32,904 nt of DNA from Corallococcus carmarthensis (GTDB lineage: Bacteria; Myxococcota; Myxococcia; Myxococcales; Myxococcaceae), in contig NZ_RAWE01000099.1 in the NCBI RefSeq assembly GCF_003611695.1, forward strand, positions 1 to 32,904. Direction: 5' to 3'. The notes beneath the pieces were generated by a model, which was given only the letters and a program-made list of their open reading frames with translations, was not told where the DNA came from and searched no databases. The first letter of the stretch is position 1. Every line of letters starts with the position of its first letter. The position numbers were made by a program, and so were the translations under genes. Positions 23,467 to 31,700 of this stretch are shown one piece after another.

Positions 23467-24984
23467 TCAGCCGAGCCGCGCATCCACGCGGAGGTCCACG
23501 TTCATGCCTTCGAACTGGATGTGCGGGAGGACGGAGAGGTTGCAGTGGTACCAGCCCACCTTGCCGGGCACTTCCGCCACGGTGAGGTTGTAGGCCTTGA
23601 ACGGGTAGTAGCGCAGCGTCAGGTCATCCGGATTCACCAGCGTGGTGACGTACCGGGAGATCCACCTGTCCAGCTGCTGCTGCATGTACTGCGCGCCAGC
23701 GGTGCTGCCGATGTTCTCGCGCATGATGGCCTTCACGTAGTGCGCGATGCGGCTGATGGAGTACGTGTAGGCCAGGTTCGTCACCAGCTGCGAATTCTCC
23801 GAGTCCTTCGTGTCCTCGAACACCTTGGCCTTCTTGAGGGACTGGACGCTGAAGAAGACGGCCTCCGCGCTTCCCTTCTTGTGGATGAGCGGGATGAAGC
23901 CGCCGTTGGCCAGCTCCAGCTCGCGGAAGTCCGGGATGGACATCTCCACGGGCAGCTTCATCTCCTCCTCGCCACGCAGGTGCGTCAGGTGCACGGGCAG
24001 GCCCGCCACCAGGCCGCCGCCCTTGGGGCCGCGGATGTGCTGGCACCAGCCGGACGTCGCGAACGAACGCACCAGGTTGCGCGCGAACAGCATGGACGCG
24101 TTGCCCCAGAGGTATTCCTCCTCCTTGTCCCCCTTCACCGCCTCCGTGAAGTTCATCCCAGGGGCCGGGTAGGTCTCCGGGTTGTAGGGCGGCCGGACGA
24201 TGTAGCGCGGCAGCGTGAGGCCCACGTAGGCGGCCTCATCCGTGTCACGCAGCGCGTTCCAGGCGGAGTACTTGGGCGAGTCCAGGAGGCTGGCCACGTC
24301 GCGCAGCTGCGAGACCTCCTTCATGGTGTCGCAGCCGAAGAAGCGCGGGGACACGGACGCCACGAACGGCGCGTGGCTGGCCGCGGCGATCTTCCCCATC
24401 GTCTTGAGCCACAGCATGTCCTGCGGCGTGTTGGCGAACTCGAACAGGCCCACCATCGCGCCGTAGGGGGCGCCGCCGTACTGATCGTATTCAGCGACGT
24501 ACAGCTTCTTGAAGAACTCCGAACCGGCGACGTCCGCCGCGTTCGTCTCCAGGTCGCTGTAGGCCTCCTCCTTGGAGACATCCAGCAGGCTCAGCTCGAT
24601 GTTGGCCTTGAAGTTGGTGTTGCGCACCAGGTCGTTGAGCGCGGTCCACTGCGCCTCCACCTCCTGGAACTCCGGCGCGTGCAGCACCGCATTGAGCTGG
24701 TCCGACACCAGCGCGTCGATGGTGCCGACCAGCTCCTGCACGGTCTGCTTGTCGAAGCGGCCCTCGTCCGTGTCCATGTTGTGGACCATGGCCGCCAGGC
24801 TGGAGACAAAGCGCTCCTCGGGGGTGGCGTCGTCGGGGATGACCAGCAGGTCGGACTGGGCTGCAGGGTCGCGCACGGCGGGCACGGAGCCCAGCCGCAC
24901 GCTGTTGAGGAACAGCGGAAGGTCCAGGGGCACGTCGGCCACGGCGGTCGCCGCGGTGGTGGGAGACGCAGGAGGAGTGGGCAT
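23467..24984 (-). CDS. tssC: Type VI secretion sheath large subunit TssC
   Basis: A 505-aa TssC (VipB) protein, normal length for the family. Diagnostic stretches are LVGTIDALVSDQLNAVLHAPEFQEVEAQWTALNDLV (about 86-121), the EYDQYGGAPYGAMVGLFEF segment, LRDTDEAAYVGLTLPRYIVRPPY, YLWGNASMLFARNLVRSF, SWC-type GWCQHIRGPKGGGLV, and the C-terminal ISRIAHYVKAIMRENIGS...LDRWISRYVT. With TssB it forms the contractile sheath. It lies 53 bases after tssB. A GAGG is found about 9-12 bases before the ATG at 24984. All conserved parts look intact. Confidence 0.97.
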   Translation of the reverse strand: MPTPPASPTTAATAVADVPLDLPLFLNSVRLGSVPAVRDPAAQSDLLVIPDDATPEERFVSSLAAMVHNMDTDEGRFDKQTVQELVGTIDALVSDQLNAVLHAPEFQEVEAQWTALNDLVRNTNFKANIELSLLDVSKEEAYSDLETNAADVAGSEFFKKLYVAEYDQYGGAPYGAMVGLFEFANTPQDMLWLKTMGKIAAASHAPFVASVSPRFFGCDTMKEVSQLRDVASLLDSPKYSAWNALRDTDEAAYVGLTLPRYIVRPPYNPETYPAPGMNFTEAVKGDKEEEYLWGNASMLFARNLVRSFATSGWCQHIRGPKGGGLVAGLPVHLTHLRGEEEMKLPVEMSIPDFRELELANGGFIPLIHKKGSAEAVFFSVQSLKKAKVFEDTKDSENSQLVTNLAYTYSISRIAHYVKAIMRENIGSTAGAQYMQQQLDRWISRYVTTLVNPDDLTLRYYPFKAYNLTVAEVPGKVGWYHCNLSVLPHIQFEGMNVDLRVDARLG

Positions 24985-25037
24985 GAAAGGAGGCCTCGTT
25001 CAGGAAGAAGGTCGTGGGGAAGGGCTTGCGCCCGGCA

Positions 25038-25598
25038 TCACGTCGTCGGCGGCTGGGGGTTCGTCGCGGCCAGCTTCGGCAGGCTCAGCGACTTGAACGC
25101 GGCCAGCTCCGTCTTCAGCTTCTGGACGGCCTCGGGGTTCTGCGCGAGCTGGCGCACCAGCTGGCGGAACTCCTTGCGGTTGTCCAGGTTGCCCTGCAGC
25201 TCCAGCAGCAGCTTGCGCAGCGTGAGCAGCGCGTTGATCTTCGGCACCTGGCGGGACACCTCCACCGGGCTGAAGGACTTCATCGAGTCCAGCTTGAGGT
25301 TCACCTGCAGCGGCGCGGGCGCCGAACCATCCACCGGGTCCTTCTTGTCCACGCGGTTGGGCACGCTGAAGTTCAGCGTCATGCCCATGTTCTGGATGAC
25401 CTGGTTCAGGTTCTTTCCATCCAGGTTGCGGATCTCCCGCTGATCCAGGTCCTTCTTGCGATCGTTGGACGTCCCCCGGGAGAAGTCCCCCATCACCAGC
25501 AGCCGGAACGGAAGCGCCTTGTCCGCCCGGGTGCCATTCACCTGCGTGCGATAGGTCAGCGTGATGCGTGATCTGGGAATTTCATCGGTGATGGCCAT
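25038..25598 (-). CDS. tssB: Type VI secretion sheath small subunit TssB
   Basis: A 186-aa TssB (VipA) protein. It has the family opening IPRSRITLTYRTQVNGTRADKALPFRLLVMGDFSRG (about 8-42), RKKDLDQREIRNLDGKNLNQVIQNMGM, FSPVEVSRQVPKINALLTLRKLLLELQGNLDNRKEFRQLV, all typical. ATG at 25598 follows a GGGGG purine run about 6-10 bases upstream; the open frame beyond it runs into the AT-richer spacer and is not used. As first gene of tssB-tssC-Hcp-like it would drive high, coordinated sheath and tube expression. Confidence 0.96.
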   Translation of the reverse strand: MAITDEIPRSRITLTYRTQVNGTRADKALPFRLLVMGDFSRGTSNDRKKDLDQREIRNLDGKNLNQVIQNMGMTLNFSVPNRVDKKDPVDGSAPAPLQVNLKLDSMKSFSPVEVSRQVPKINALLTLRKLLLELQGNLDNRKEFRQLVRQLAQNPEAVQKLKTELAAFKSLSLPKLAATNPQPPTT

Positions 25599-25906
25599 GA
25601 GTGCCCCCAAAAACGGAACCGCCGTTTGTGAAGGAATTGATAAACCATACGAATACACAAAAGCAATACACCCCCGTCGCATGACCCGCCACGATGGGCG
25701 CGAAACAACCCGGGGTGACAGGAAAGACCCAACCCGTGGCATTCCATGCCTTCCAGGGCGAGAAACCAGACACGGTGGATCATCCGGGCTGACTTGACGT
25801 CACAGGCTTCAGGCCGGTAGCTTTTTCTAAACATTGTCACCCAGCCCAAGCAAGCCTTTGCCTCGGGCGGTCCCTGTGACAAAAACCCTCTCTCGTCTCC
25901 CCTGCC
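25599..25906. promoter_or_regulatory. 308-base divergent control region between tssB and tssK
   Basis: A gene-free, distinctly AT-richer stretch that must hold promoters for both type VI operons. Three copies of GTGACA/TGTCAC occur: 25715-25720, 25835-25840 and 25876-25881. The last two form part of a perfect 7-base inverted pair TTGTCAC (25834-25840) / GTGACAA (25876-25882), 42 bases apart. TGACGTCA, a perfect palindrome, lies at 25795-25802, and TTTGTG/CACAAA is an inverted pair at 25625-25630 and 25656-25661. A TTGACG (25794-25799) could be a -35 for tssK but the -10 is poor. Promoters are inferred, not defined. Confidence 0.6.
25611..25627 (-). promoter_or_regulatory. Short hairpin in the tssB leader
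   Basis: On the tssB transcript AAACGG-CGGTT-CCGTTT forms a perfect 6-pair stem with a 5-base loop, followed by TT and then the GGGGG ribosome-site run, ending about 13 bases before the tssB ATG. It could affect mRNA stability or translation, or act as a weak attenuator because a T-run follows. Confidence 0.4.
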
Positions 25907-27160
25907 ATGAACCCAGACACACTCGCGCGAGTCCTGTGGCAGGAAGGGCAGACCCTGCTGCCCGAACACTTCCGGGCCCAGGAGGAATCCCTCTCCACGG
26001 AGGCCCGGCGCTACGCGGGGTTCGTGGGCCTGCCGGTGGTGGGCGTGAGCTCACTGCGTTTCAACGACGTGTTACTCGCCAAGGGCTCGGTGGCGCTGGA
26101 GGACCTGACCGCGGTGCTGCCCGGCGGCCACCTGGTGGAGGTGCCGGGCAACGCGGAGGTGACGCCGCTGTCGCTCGAGGAGACGGGCCGCACGCGGGTG
26201 ACGGTGTATCTGCACCTGCTGGCGGTGCTGGAGCCCCGCGAGGATGTATCACCCGCCGGCGAGGAATCCTCCGCCGTGGTGCGCGCGGGACGGCGGCTGT
26301 GCCTGTCGCTGGAGCCGGTGGTGGACGACACGGTGAGCAGCCTGTCGCTGGCCGTCTTCACCCGGAACGCGGACGGGCCCTGGCGGCTGTCCGCCACGCA
26401 CCTGCCGCCGCTGTTGAGCGTGGGCCCCCACCCGTTCCTGGAACCCCTGTTCGAGCAGCTGGACAGCCTGCTCCAGCAGGCGCAGGGGCAGCTGCGCACG
26501 TCGCTGCGCGAGGGCCTGGTGCGAGGCGACCGGCTGGCCAGCGCGCGGCGGGCGCTGTGCGAGGTGCGCAGCCTCCAGGTGCTGCGACAGGACATGCGCC
26601 ACGGCCTGCAACCGCCGCCGTACCCGCTGATGCAGGCGCTGCGGCGGCTGTATTTCGAAACATGCTGCTACCTGGAGGCGGAGCCGGACGACGACCTGCC
26701 CGCGTACGAGCACGAAGCGCCGGGCCCGGGGCTGACGCGGTGGATGGAGCTGCTCACGCGCGGGTTCCGCCCTCAGGCCAGTCCCATGTCGTACCGGGCC
26801 TTCGACTTCCAGGACGGCCACTTCAAGCTCACGCCGCTGCCCCGGGAGACGCCTCCTCCGGACGACTTCTACCTGCTGGTGCGCCGTCACGAGCGCGACC
26901 GGCCCCGCTCCATGGAGGGCGTGAAGCTGGCCAGCCCCCTGCGGCTGCCGGCGGTGCGGCGCCAGGCCTTGAAGGGCGTGCCGTACCGGCACGTGGCGTA
27001 CCCGTCGTTCCCCCACGCCTTCGACGCGGACATCGACTGGTACCAGCTGACACCCCAGAGCGAGGAATGGCAATCCGCGACGCGCGAGGACGGGCTCACG
27101 TTCTTCGCCACGCCGGCGCTCGAAGGAGCGCAGGTGCTCCTCTACTGGCGCAGGGCCTGA
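25907..27160 (+). CDS. tssK: Type VI secretion baseplate subunit TssK
   Basis: A 417-aa TssK (VasE/ImpJ) protein, which connects the baseplate wedges to the TssL-TssM membrane complex. The N-terminal VLWQEGQTLLPEHFRAQEESLSTEARRYAGF (8-38) is the TssK signature (WxEGxxLxPQHFQ-type). It also shows ALRRLYFETCCYLEA (about 244-258) and the C-terminal domain ending LPAVRRQALKGVPYRHVAYPSFPHAFDADIDWYQLTPQSEEW. Length is near the usual 440. ATG at 25907 has only a pyrimidine-rich leader, so translation may start without a normal ribosome site. It is first in the operon with the needle, tssL, tssM and tssJ genes. Confidence 0.93.
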   Translation: MNPDTLARVLWQEGQTLLPEHFRAQEESLSTEARRYAGFVGLPVVGVSSLRFNDVLLAKGSVALEDLTAVLPGGHLVEVPGNAEVTPLSLEETGRTRVTVYLHLLAVLEPREDVSPAGEESSAVVRAGRRLCLSLEPVVDDTVSSLSLAVFTRNADGPWRLSATHLPPLLSVGPHPFLEPLFEQLDSLLQQAQGQLRTSLREGLVRGDRLASARRALCEVRSLQVLRQDMRHGLQPPPYPLMQALRRLYFETCCYLEAEPDDDLPAYEHEAPGPGLTRWMELLTRGFRPQASPMSYRAFDFQDGHFKLTPLPRETPPPDDFYLLVRRHERDRPRSMEGVKLASPLRLPAVRRQALKGVPYRHVAYPSFPHAFDADIDWYQLTPQSEEWQSATREDGLTFFATPALEGAQVLLYWRRA

Positions 27161-27187
27161 CGGCGGACCGACGGGGGAACGGCGCGC

Positions 27188-27766
27188 ATGCCCAAGCTCA
27201 TCTGCATCATCGACATGGACAAGGAGAAGGGCCTCATCCTCACCACCGAGGACAAGGACGGGAAGATCCTCCAGACGGTGAAGATGGACGGCGAGGCCAT
27301 CACCCTGGAGGTGAAGGGTGACAGCGCCACCAGCACCATCGTGCAGAAGCAGGACAGCGTCACGGTGACCTGCAAGTCCTTCGTGCTGAAGGCGGAGACC
27401 ATCGAGGTCACGTCCACGAAGGCGTCGTCGTGGAAGAGCGACGACACGTTCGCGCTGGAGAGCGCCAAGGCCTTCACGGTCACGACGAAGGACGAACTGA
27501 CGCAGAAGGCGGCGAAGGACGCGACCTTGTCCTCGGACAAGGCCGTGACGCTGAAGGCGGCGAAGAAGTTCAGCGTGGAGGGTGACGACATCCAGGTGGA
27601 GGCCAAGAGCGGCGCGGTGGCGCTGAAGGCGCCGTCCATCAAGGCGGAGGGACAGAAGGACGTCGCGGTGGAGGGTGCACAGGTGAAGGTGACCGCGAAG
27701 GCGCAGCTGGCGCTCAAGGCGGACGGCGTGGCGGAACTCAAGGGCGGCATGGTGAACGTGGGCTGA
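27188..27766 (+). CDS. Stand-alone beta-helix needle protein (VgrG C-terminal-like)
   Basis: A 192-aa protein that resembles only the gp5C-type beta-helix of VgrG spikes. After a short start (KLICIIDMDKEKGLILTTEDKDGK) it runs as repeated two-strand units of hydrophobic alternation: ITLEVKGDS, VTVTCKSFVLKAETIEV, FTVTTKDELTQKA, AVTLKAAKKFSVEG, VALKAPSIKAEG, and closes with LALKADGVAELKGGMVNVG, which is how VgrG needles typically end. No hub or OB-fold is present. It lies between tssK and tssL, 27 bases after tssK, 10 bases before tssL. The locus VgrG (18114-19748) lacks this part, so the two products probably assemble into one spike. The fold call is from pattern; pairing with VgrG is inference. 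Confidence 0.83.
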   Translation: MPKLICIIDMDKEKGLILTTEDKDGKILQTVKMDGEAITLEVKGDSATSTIVQKQDSVTVTCKSFVLKAETIEVTSTKASSWKSDDTFALESAKAFTVTTKDELTQKAAKDATLSSDKAVTLKAAKKFSVEGDDIQVEAKSGAVALKAPSIKAEGQKDVAVEGAQVKVTAKAQLALKADGVAELKGGMVNVG

Positions 27767-27776
27767 GGGGGGCGCG

Positions 27777-28409
27777 ATGAAGCTCGAGCACTGGCAGGTC
27801 GTCTTCACGCAGTACCGGCAGGCCCAGTCCGTCCTGGACGGGTGGCTGCCGCAAACGGCGCCCGGCACGGCCGCGGGGCTCCTGGGCCGCGAGGGCCTGC
27901 GCAGGCTCCACGACGAGCTCCTGGAGGTCGTGGAGCGGCTGCGCGCGGGCCTGGGCGCCCACGCCCGCGACGAGGAGGTGCAGGACGCGCTGCGGCCCTT
28001 CACGTACCTGGTGGACGAGCGCGTCCTCTTGCGGCTCGCGGACGCGGAGCAGCCGCTGTGGCCGCTGTTGCAGTACCGCCTCTTCGGAGAGGACGGCGGC
28101 GGCGAGGCCTTCTACACGCTGGCGGATCAACGGCTGGACGAGCCGGGTTCGCCCCCGTTGCTCTTCGAGATGCTCCACTTCTGCATCACGGCGGGCTTCG
28201 GAGGCCGCTACCTGGGCCACACGGCGAAGCTGCGCGAGTACCAGGAGCGGCTGTCGGCGCGCATCGTCACGCCCCCGCCTCCGCCCGCCCCCGCGGCGTC
28301 CGGCGAGTCCACCGGGCCGCTGCTCTACGCCTTTCCCGCCCGCTACTACGCGGCCAGCGCCGCGAGCGTGCTGGGTCTACAGGGGCTGCTCTGGTGGGTG
28401 ACCCGGTGA
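27777..28409 (+). CDS. tssL: Type VI secretion membrane protein TssL (DotU/IcmH type)
   Basis: A 210-aa TssL. The cytoplasmic DotU domain shows PFTYLVDERVLLRL (about 73-86), WPLLQYRLFGEDGGGEAFYTL, and LLFEMLHFCITAGFGGRYLG (about 126-146), the strongest family motif. After a Pro-rich linker (165-175) one membrane segment, YYAASAASVLGLQGLLWWV, ends the protein three residues later, so it is a tail-anchored inner-membrane protein with essentially no periplasmic part and no peptidoglycan-binding extension. GAGGGGGG precedes ATG 27777. It joins TssM and TssJ in the trans-envelope complex. The stop overlaps the next start as GTGA. Confidence 0.92.
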   Translation: MKLEHWQVVFTQYRQAQSVLDGWLPQTAPGTAAGLLGREGLRRLHDELLEVVERLRAGLGAHARDEEVQDALRPFTYLVDERVLLRLADAEQPLWPLLQYRLFGEDGGGEAFYTLADQRLDEPGSPPLLFEMLHFCITAGFGGRYLGHTAKLREYQERLSARIVTPPPPPAPAASGESTGPLLYAFPARYYAASAASVLGLQGLLWWVTR

Positions 28410-28732
28410 AGCCACAAGCCGCCCCACGGGCTCCGGCCGCCGCCGCGCCCGCACCCGCCATCGACGCGGCGCCCGCCCTGCTCCAGGAGGTGCGCAAGAC
28501 CATCGCCGCGCGCCTGGGGGTCGGGCGCCATGGACTGGAGCCGATGCTGGACGAGCTGGGCCAGACGCTGGCCCGCCTGATGCCGGGGCCGGGTGACGCG
28601 AGGTTGTCGCCGGAGGAGCAGCAGAAGGCCCGCGCGTCGTTCGCGGGCACGGTGGACACACTGGAGGACGTCCTGGAGGCCCTGCATCGCTCGGGCCGGG
28701 CTGGGAACGTCCTGGGCTGGGGGGATCGCTGA
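28406..28732 (+). CDS. Unknown 108-aa protein between tssL and tssM
   Basis: A small coupled gene: GTG at 28406 overlaps the tssL stop (GTGA) and the stop lies 3 bases before tssM. An in-frame GTG at 28394 could add four residues. The product has an Ala/Pro-rich N-terminal tail (1-25), then helices: LLQEVRKTIAARLG, GLEPMLDELGQTLARLMPG, PEEQQKARASFAGTVDTLEDVLEALH. It is soluble, with no signal peptide. I do not recognise the family. Its position inside the membrane-complex operon suggests a cytoplasmic accessory for TssL/TssM or baseplate contact; this is inference. Confidence 0.78.
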   Translation: MKPQAAPRAPAAAAPAPAIDAAPALLQEVRKTIAARLGVGRHGLEPMLDELGQTLARLMPGPGDARLSPEEQQKARASFAGTVDTLEDVLEALHRSGRAGNVLGWGDR

Positions 28733-28735
28733 GCC

Positions 28736-31700
28736 ATGGATGTCATCAAGAAGCTGATCGCGTTCATCCCACCGAAGTGGAAGCCCTACGCACTGCTCCT
28801 CGTGGCGCTGCTGGCCATTGGCATCCCGCTGTTCCTCGTGTGGCGCGCGAAGCGCAAGAGCGCGCCGGCCGGAGGGGCCGCCGCGCCGGAGCCCCTGGCG
28901 AAGAACCGGCTGCGCAAGGTGCGCGAGAAGTTCCTGGCCGGGCTGCCGCTGCGCCACCGCGTGGCGGTACGGGACCTGCCAGGTGTGGTGGTGCTGGGGC
29001 CGGCGGGCGCGGGCAAGTCGCGGCTCATCGAGCTGGACCTGGACTGGAAGCGGCAGGCGCGGCAGTTCCTGCCCAGCCTCCTCTCGGACACGCTGCTCCA
29101 GGTGTACCTGGGCGCGGACGTCGTCGCCCAGGAGGTGTCCCCGCAGCTGCTGGAGGATGAGACCCCCCAGGCGCGCGAGGCCCTGCGCCGGCTGTGGAAG
29201 GACAGCTTTGGAGGCGGTCAGCAGGCGCTGGCGGTGCTGGTGCTGGACGCGCGCTGGCTGCAGGACACGCCCCCGGACGAGGTGCGCCGGGCGGCGCAGC
29301 TGTTGCGCGGCAAGCTCAACCTGCTCGCGGAGGTGCGCGGCGGCGCGCTGGAGACGCGCGTGTGCCTCACCCACCTGGACGAGCGCGAGGGCTACGCGGA
29401 CTTCGCGCGGCTGCTCCGCGCGTACCACGTGCCCCTGCGCTTCCCGCTGCCCGAGCCCGGCCAGGAGGGAAAGCTGTCCACGCTGCTCAAGACGCAGGAG
29501 CAGTACCTGGCGCTGGGCCTGACGGCGCTGCCGGTGGAGGCCTTCGAGCGGCTGGAGCGCTTCTATTCGGAAGGGCACGCCCCCTTCGAGTCGCTCGCGC
29601 GCTTCGTGGCGGCGCTGATGGAGGGCCAGACGCTGGCGTACGCGCCCAGGCTGGCCACGGTGTCGCTGTCGTCCGCGGACGCGGAGGCGCGCGACCCGGA
29701 CGTGCTGTCGGTGTCGGCGGAGGCCAGCACCGCGAAGATGGTGCGCGAGCGCTACCTGCACACGCACCTGCGCCGGGCGGTGCTCCTGGGGCTTGCGTGC
29801 GCGCTGCCGCTGCTGGCCGCGTACGGGCACTTCGCGTGGCGGCTGGGGCAGGCACGCACGCGCGTGCAGCGCTTCGAGGACATGGTGCAGCGCATGCGCG
29901 ACCAGGGCCAGGAGGTGTCCGGGGCCGCGGTGCAGGATCCGGTGATGGCCGCGGGCCAGTCCCTGGACTCGCTGTGGCGGGCCATGGGCACCTGGCCGCT
30001 GTTGCGCTACAGCTTCAGCGACGCGCGCGAGGACCTGCGTCAGCGCCTGGCGCGAGGCATCCGCGAGGCCCACATCCGGCCCGCGCTGGAGAAGTGCCAC
30101 CGCCAGCCGGAGACGTGCCGGCCGGAGCAGGTCGTCTACCTGCTGGCCGCGCTGCACGGCTCGCGGGACGAGGCGCTGGGGCAGCTGGTGCTGTCCAGCC
30201 TGAAGACCCGTCCCACCTGGAGCTTCATCCCGGAGGCCAGCAACGCCACGCCCGCGGCGGAGGGCGCGTCGCTGGACGCGGGCCGTTCGTGGGTGGCGGC
30301 GGTGGGGCTCAGCGAGTCGCTGGTGGCGGACTACGTGCTGATGAGCGACCCGCCGTGGAAGGCGCCGGACACGCCGGAAGCCGACTGGGCCCGCTGGCCC
30401 TTCCCGGAGCCGCTCACGCTGGAGGCGCAGCTGGCCCCGTGGCAGGCGCACCTGCGGCGGTTGCAGGACCTGGTGCAGAACCGGGCCGTGGAGCCGCACG
30501 ACCTGGAGCGGCTGGACGCGGACCTGGAGGCGATGCAGGACGAGCGCCGCCGGCTCCAGTCCCTGCTGGACGACAGCTCGCGCTTCAACAGCCTGCCGCG
30601 CGCGCTGGAGCTGCTGGCCGCCTCCGAGGCGCGCGTGGACACCAGCCGCTTCCGGGGCATCCCCTCCACGCTCAAGACGGTGGCGTGGATGAGCGACCAC
30701 CGCGAGGTGCTGACGGCCGTGCTGCGCATGGAGGAAGAGGCCTACCTGGGCGTGAAGGCGGTGCAGAAGATGAGCGTGGCGGAGCTGCTGGTGCGCGACG
30801 GCCTGTGGCTGCCGGGCAGCGGTCCCGCGGTGCTCCAGGTGCCGGTGCTCCAGAGCACCTTCGAGTTCCGCCCCAAGGACGGCTCGCGGCTCTTGCACCA
30901 GGCGCTGCTGCGCTACCACGAGAAGACGGGGCGCCTGCCCTTTGGAGCGGTGGCGGGCGAGGAGGCGGTGGCGGCGAAAGGAAGCGCCAGCCTCGCGGCG
31001 GACCGGCTGGAGTTCGACACGCGGCTTCGCCCGCTGGTGGACGAGTTCACCACGCGCATCAAGGGCTCGGGGCTGCCGGTGGAGGAGGTATCGCAGCGCC
31101 AGGAGCACGTGCGCCGCAAGGTGAACCAGTTCGCGTTCCAGTACCGCAACCGCCTGTTCCAGCGCGTGTCCGGCTACCGCTTCCAGGCGGTGATTCCCGC
31201 GCTCTTGCCGGAGGAGCTGTCGCGCCTCACGCAGCCGTCCTCGGAGCTGGTGGACATGCTGCGCGACGTGGCCCAGGGCGTGGCGCTGGAGCCGTTGGAC
31301 GGGCCCTTCTACGAAGCGCTGCGCAACGCGGTGGCGCCCTTCAAGCCCATCGCCACGGTGATGAAGCCGGACGAGAGCGGCAACTACACGGCGCTCAACC
31401 CCTACCGCGCGCTGGTGGCCCAGCTGTCGGACGAACTGAACGCGGTGCCCCGCACGGGCGTGGTGCCCGCGGAGGCGACGGCGTCGCTCAACGGAGGGCT
31501 GGCCACGGGCGGAGCCCAGCCGGCCAGCGGGGCCGCGAAGCTGCCGGAGCTGCTCACGCCGCTGGGGAGGCTGGCCTTCGCGATGATGCTGGAGGACGAC
31601 ACGTCCTACCTGCGCAAGGTGGACGCGTGGCTGGATCAGCAGGGGCTCATCGGAGAGCTGCGCCAGCCCTTCCGCCAGCCGTTCCTCGCGGTGCGCGAGC

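Noticed and set aside
25738-25750. Sigma-54-like element TGGCATTCCATGCC upstream of tssK
   Set aside because: The GG and GC dinucleotides are 8 bases apart instead of 10, so it does not meet the -24/-12 spacing; it is better described as a small palindrome.
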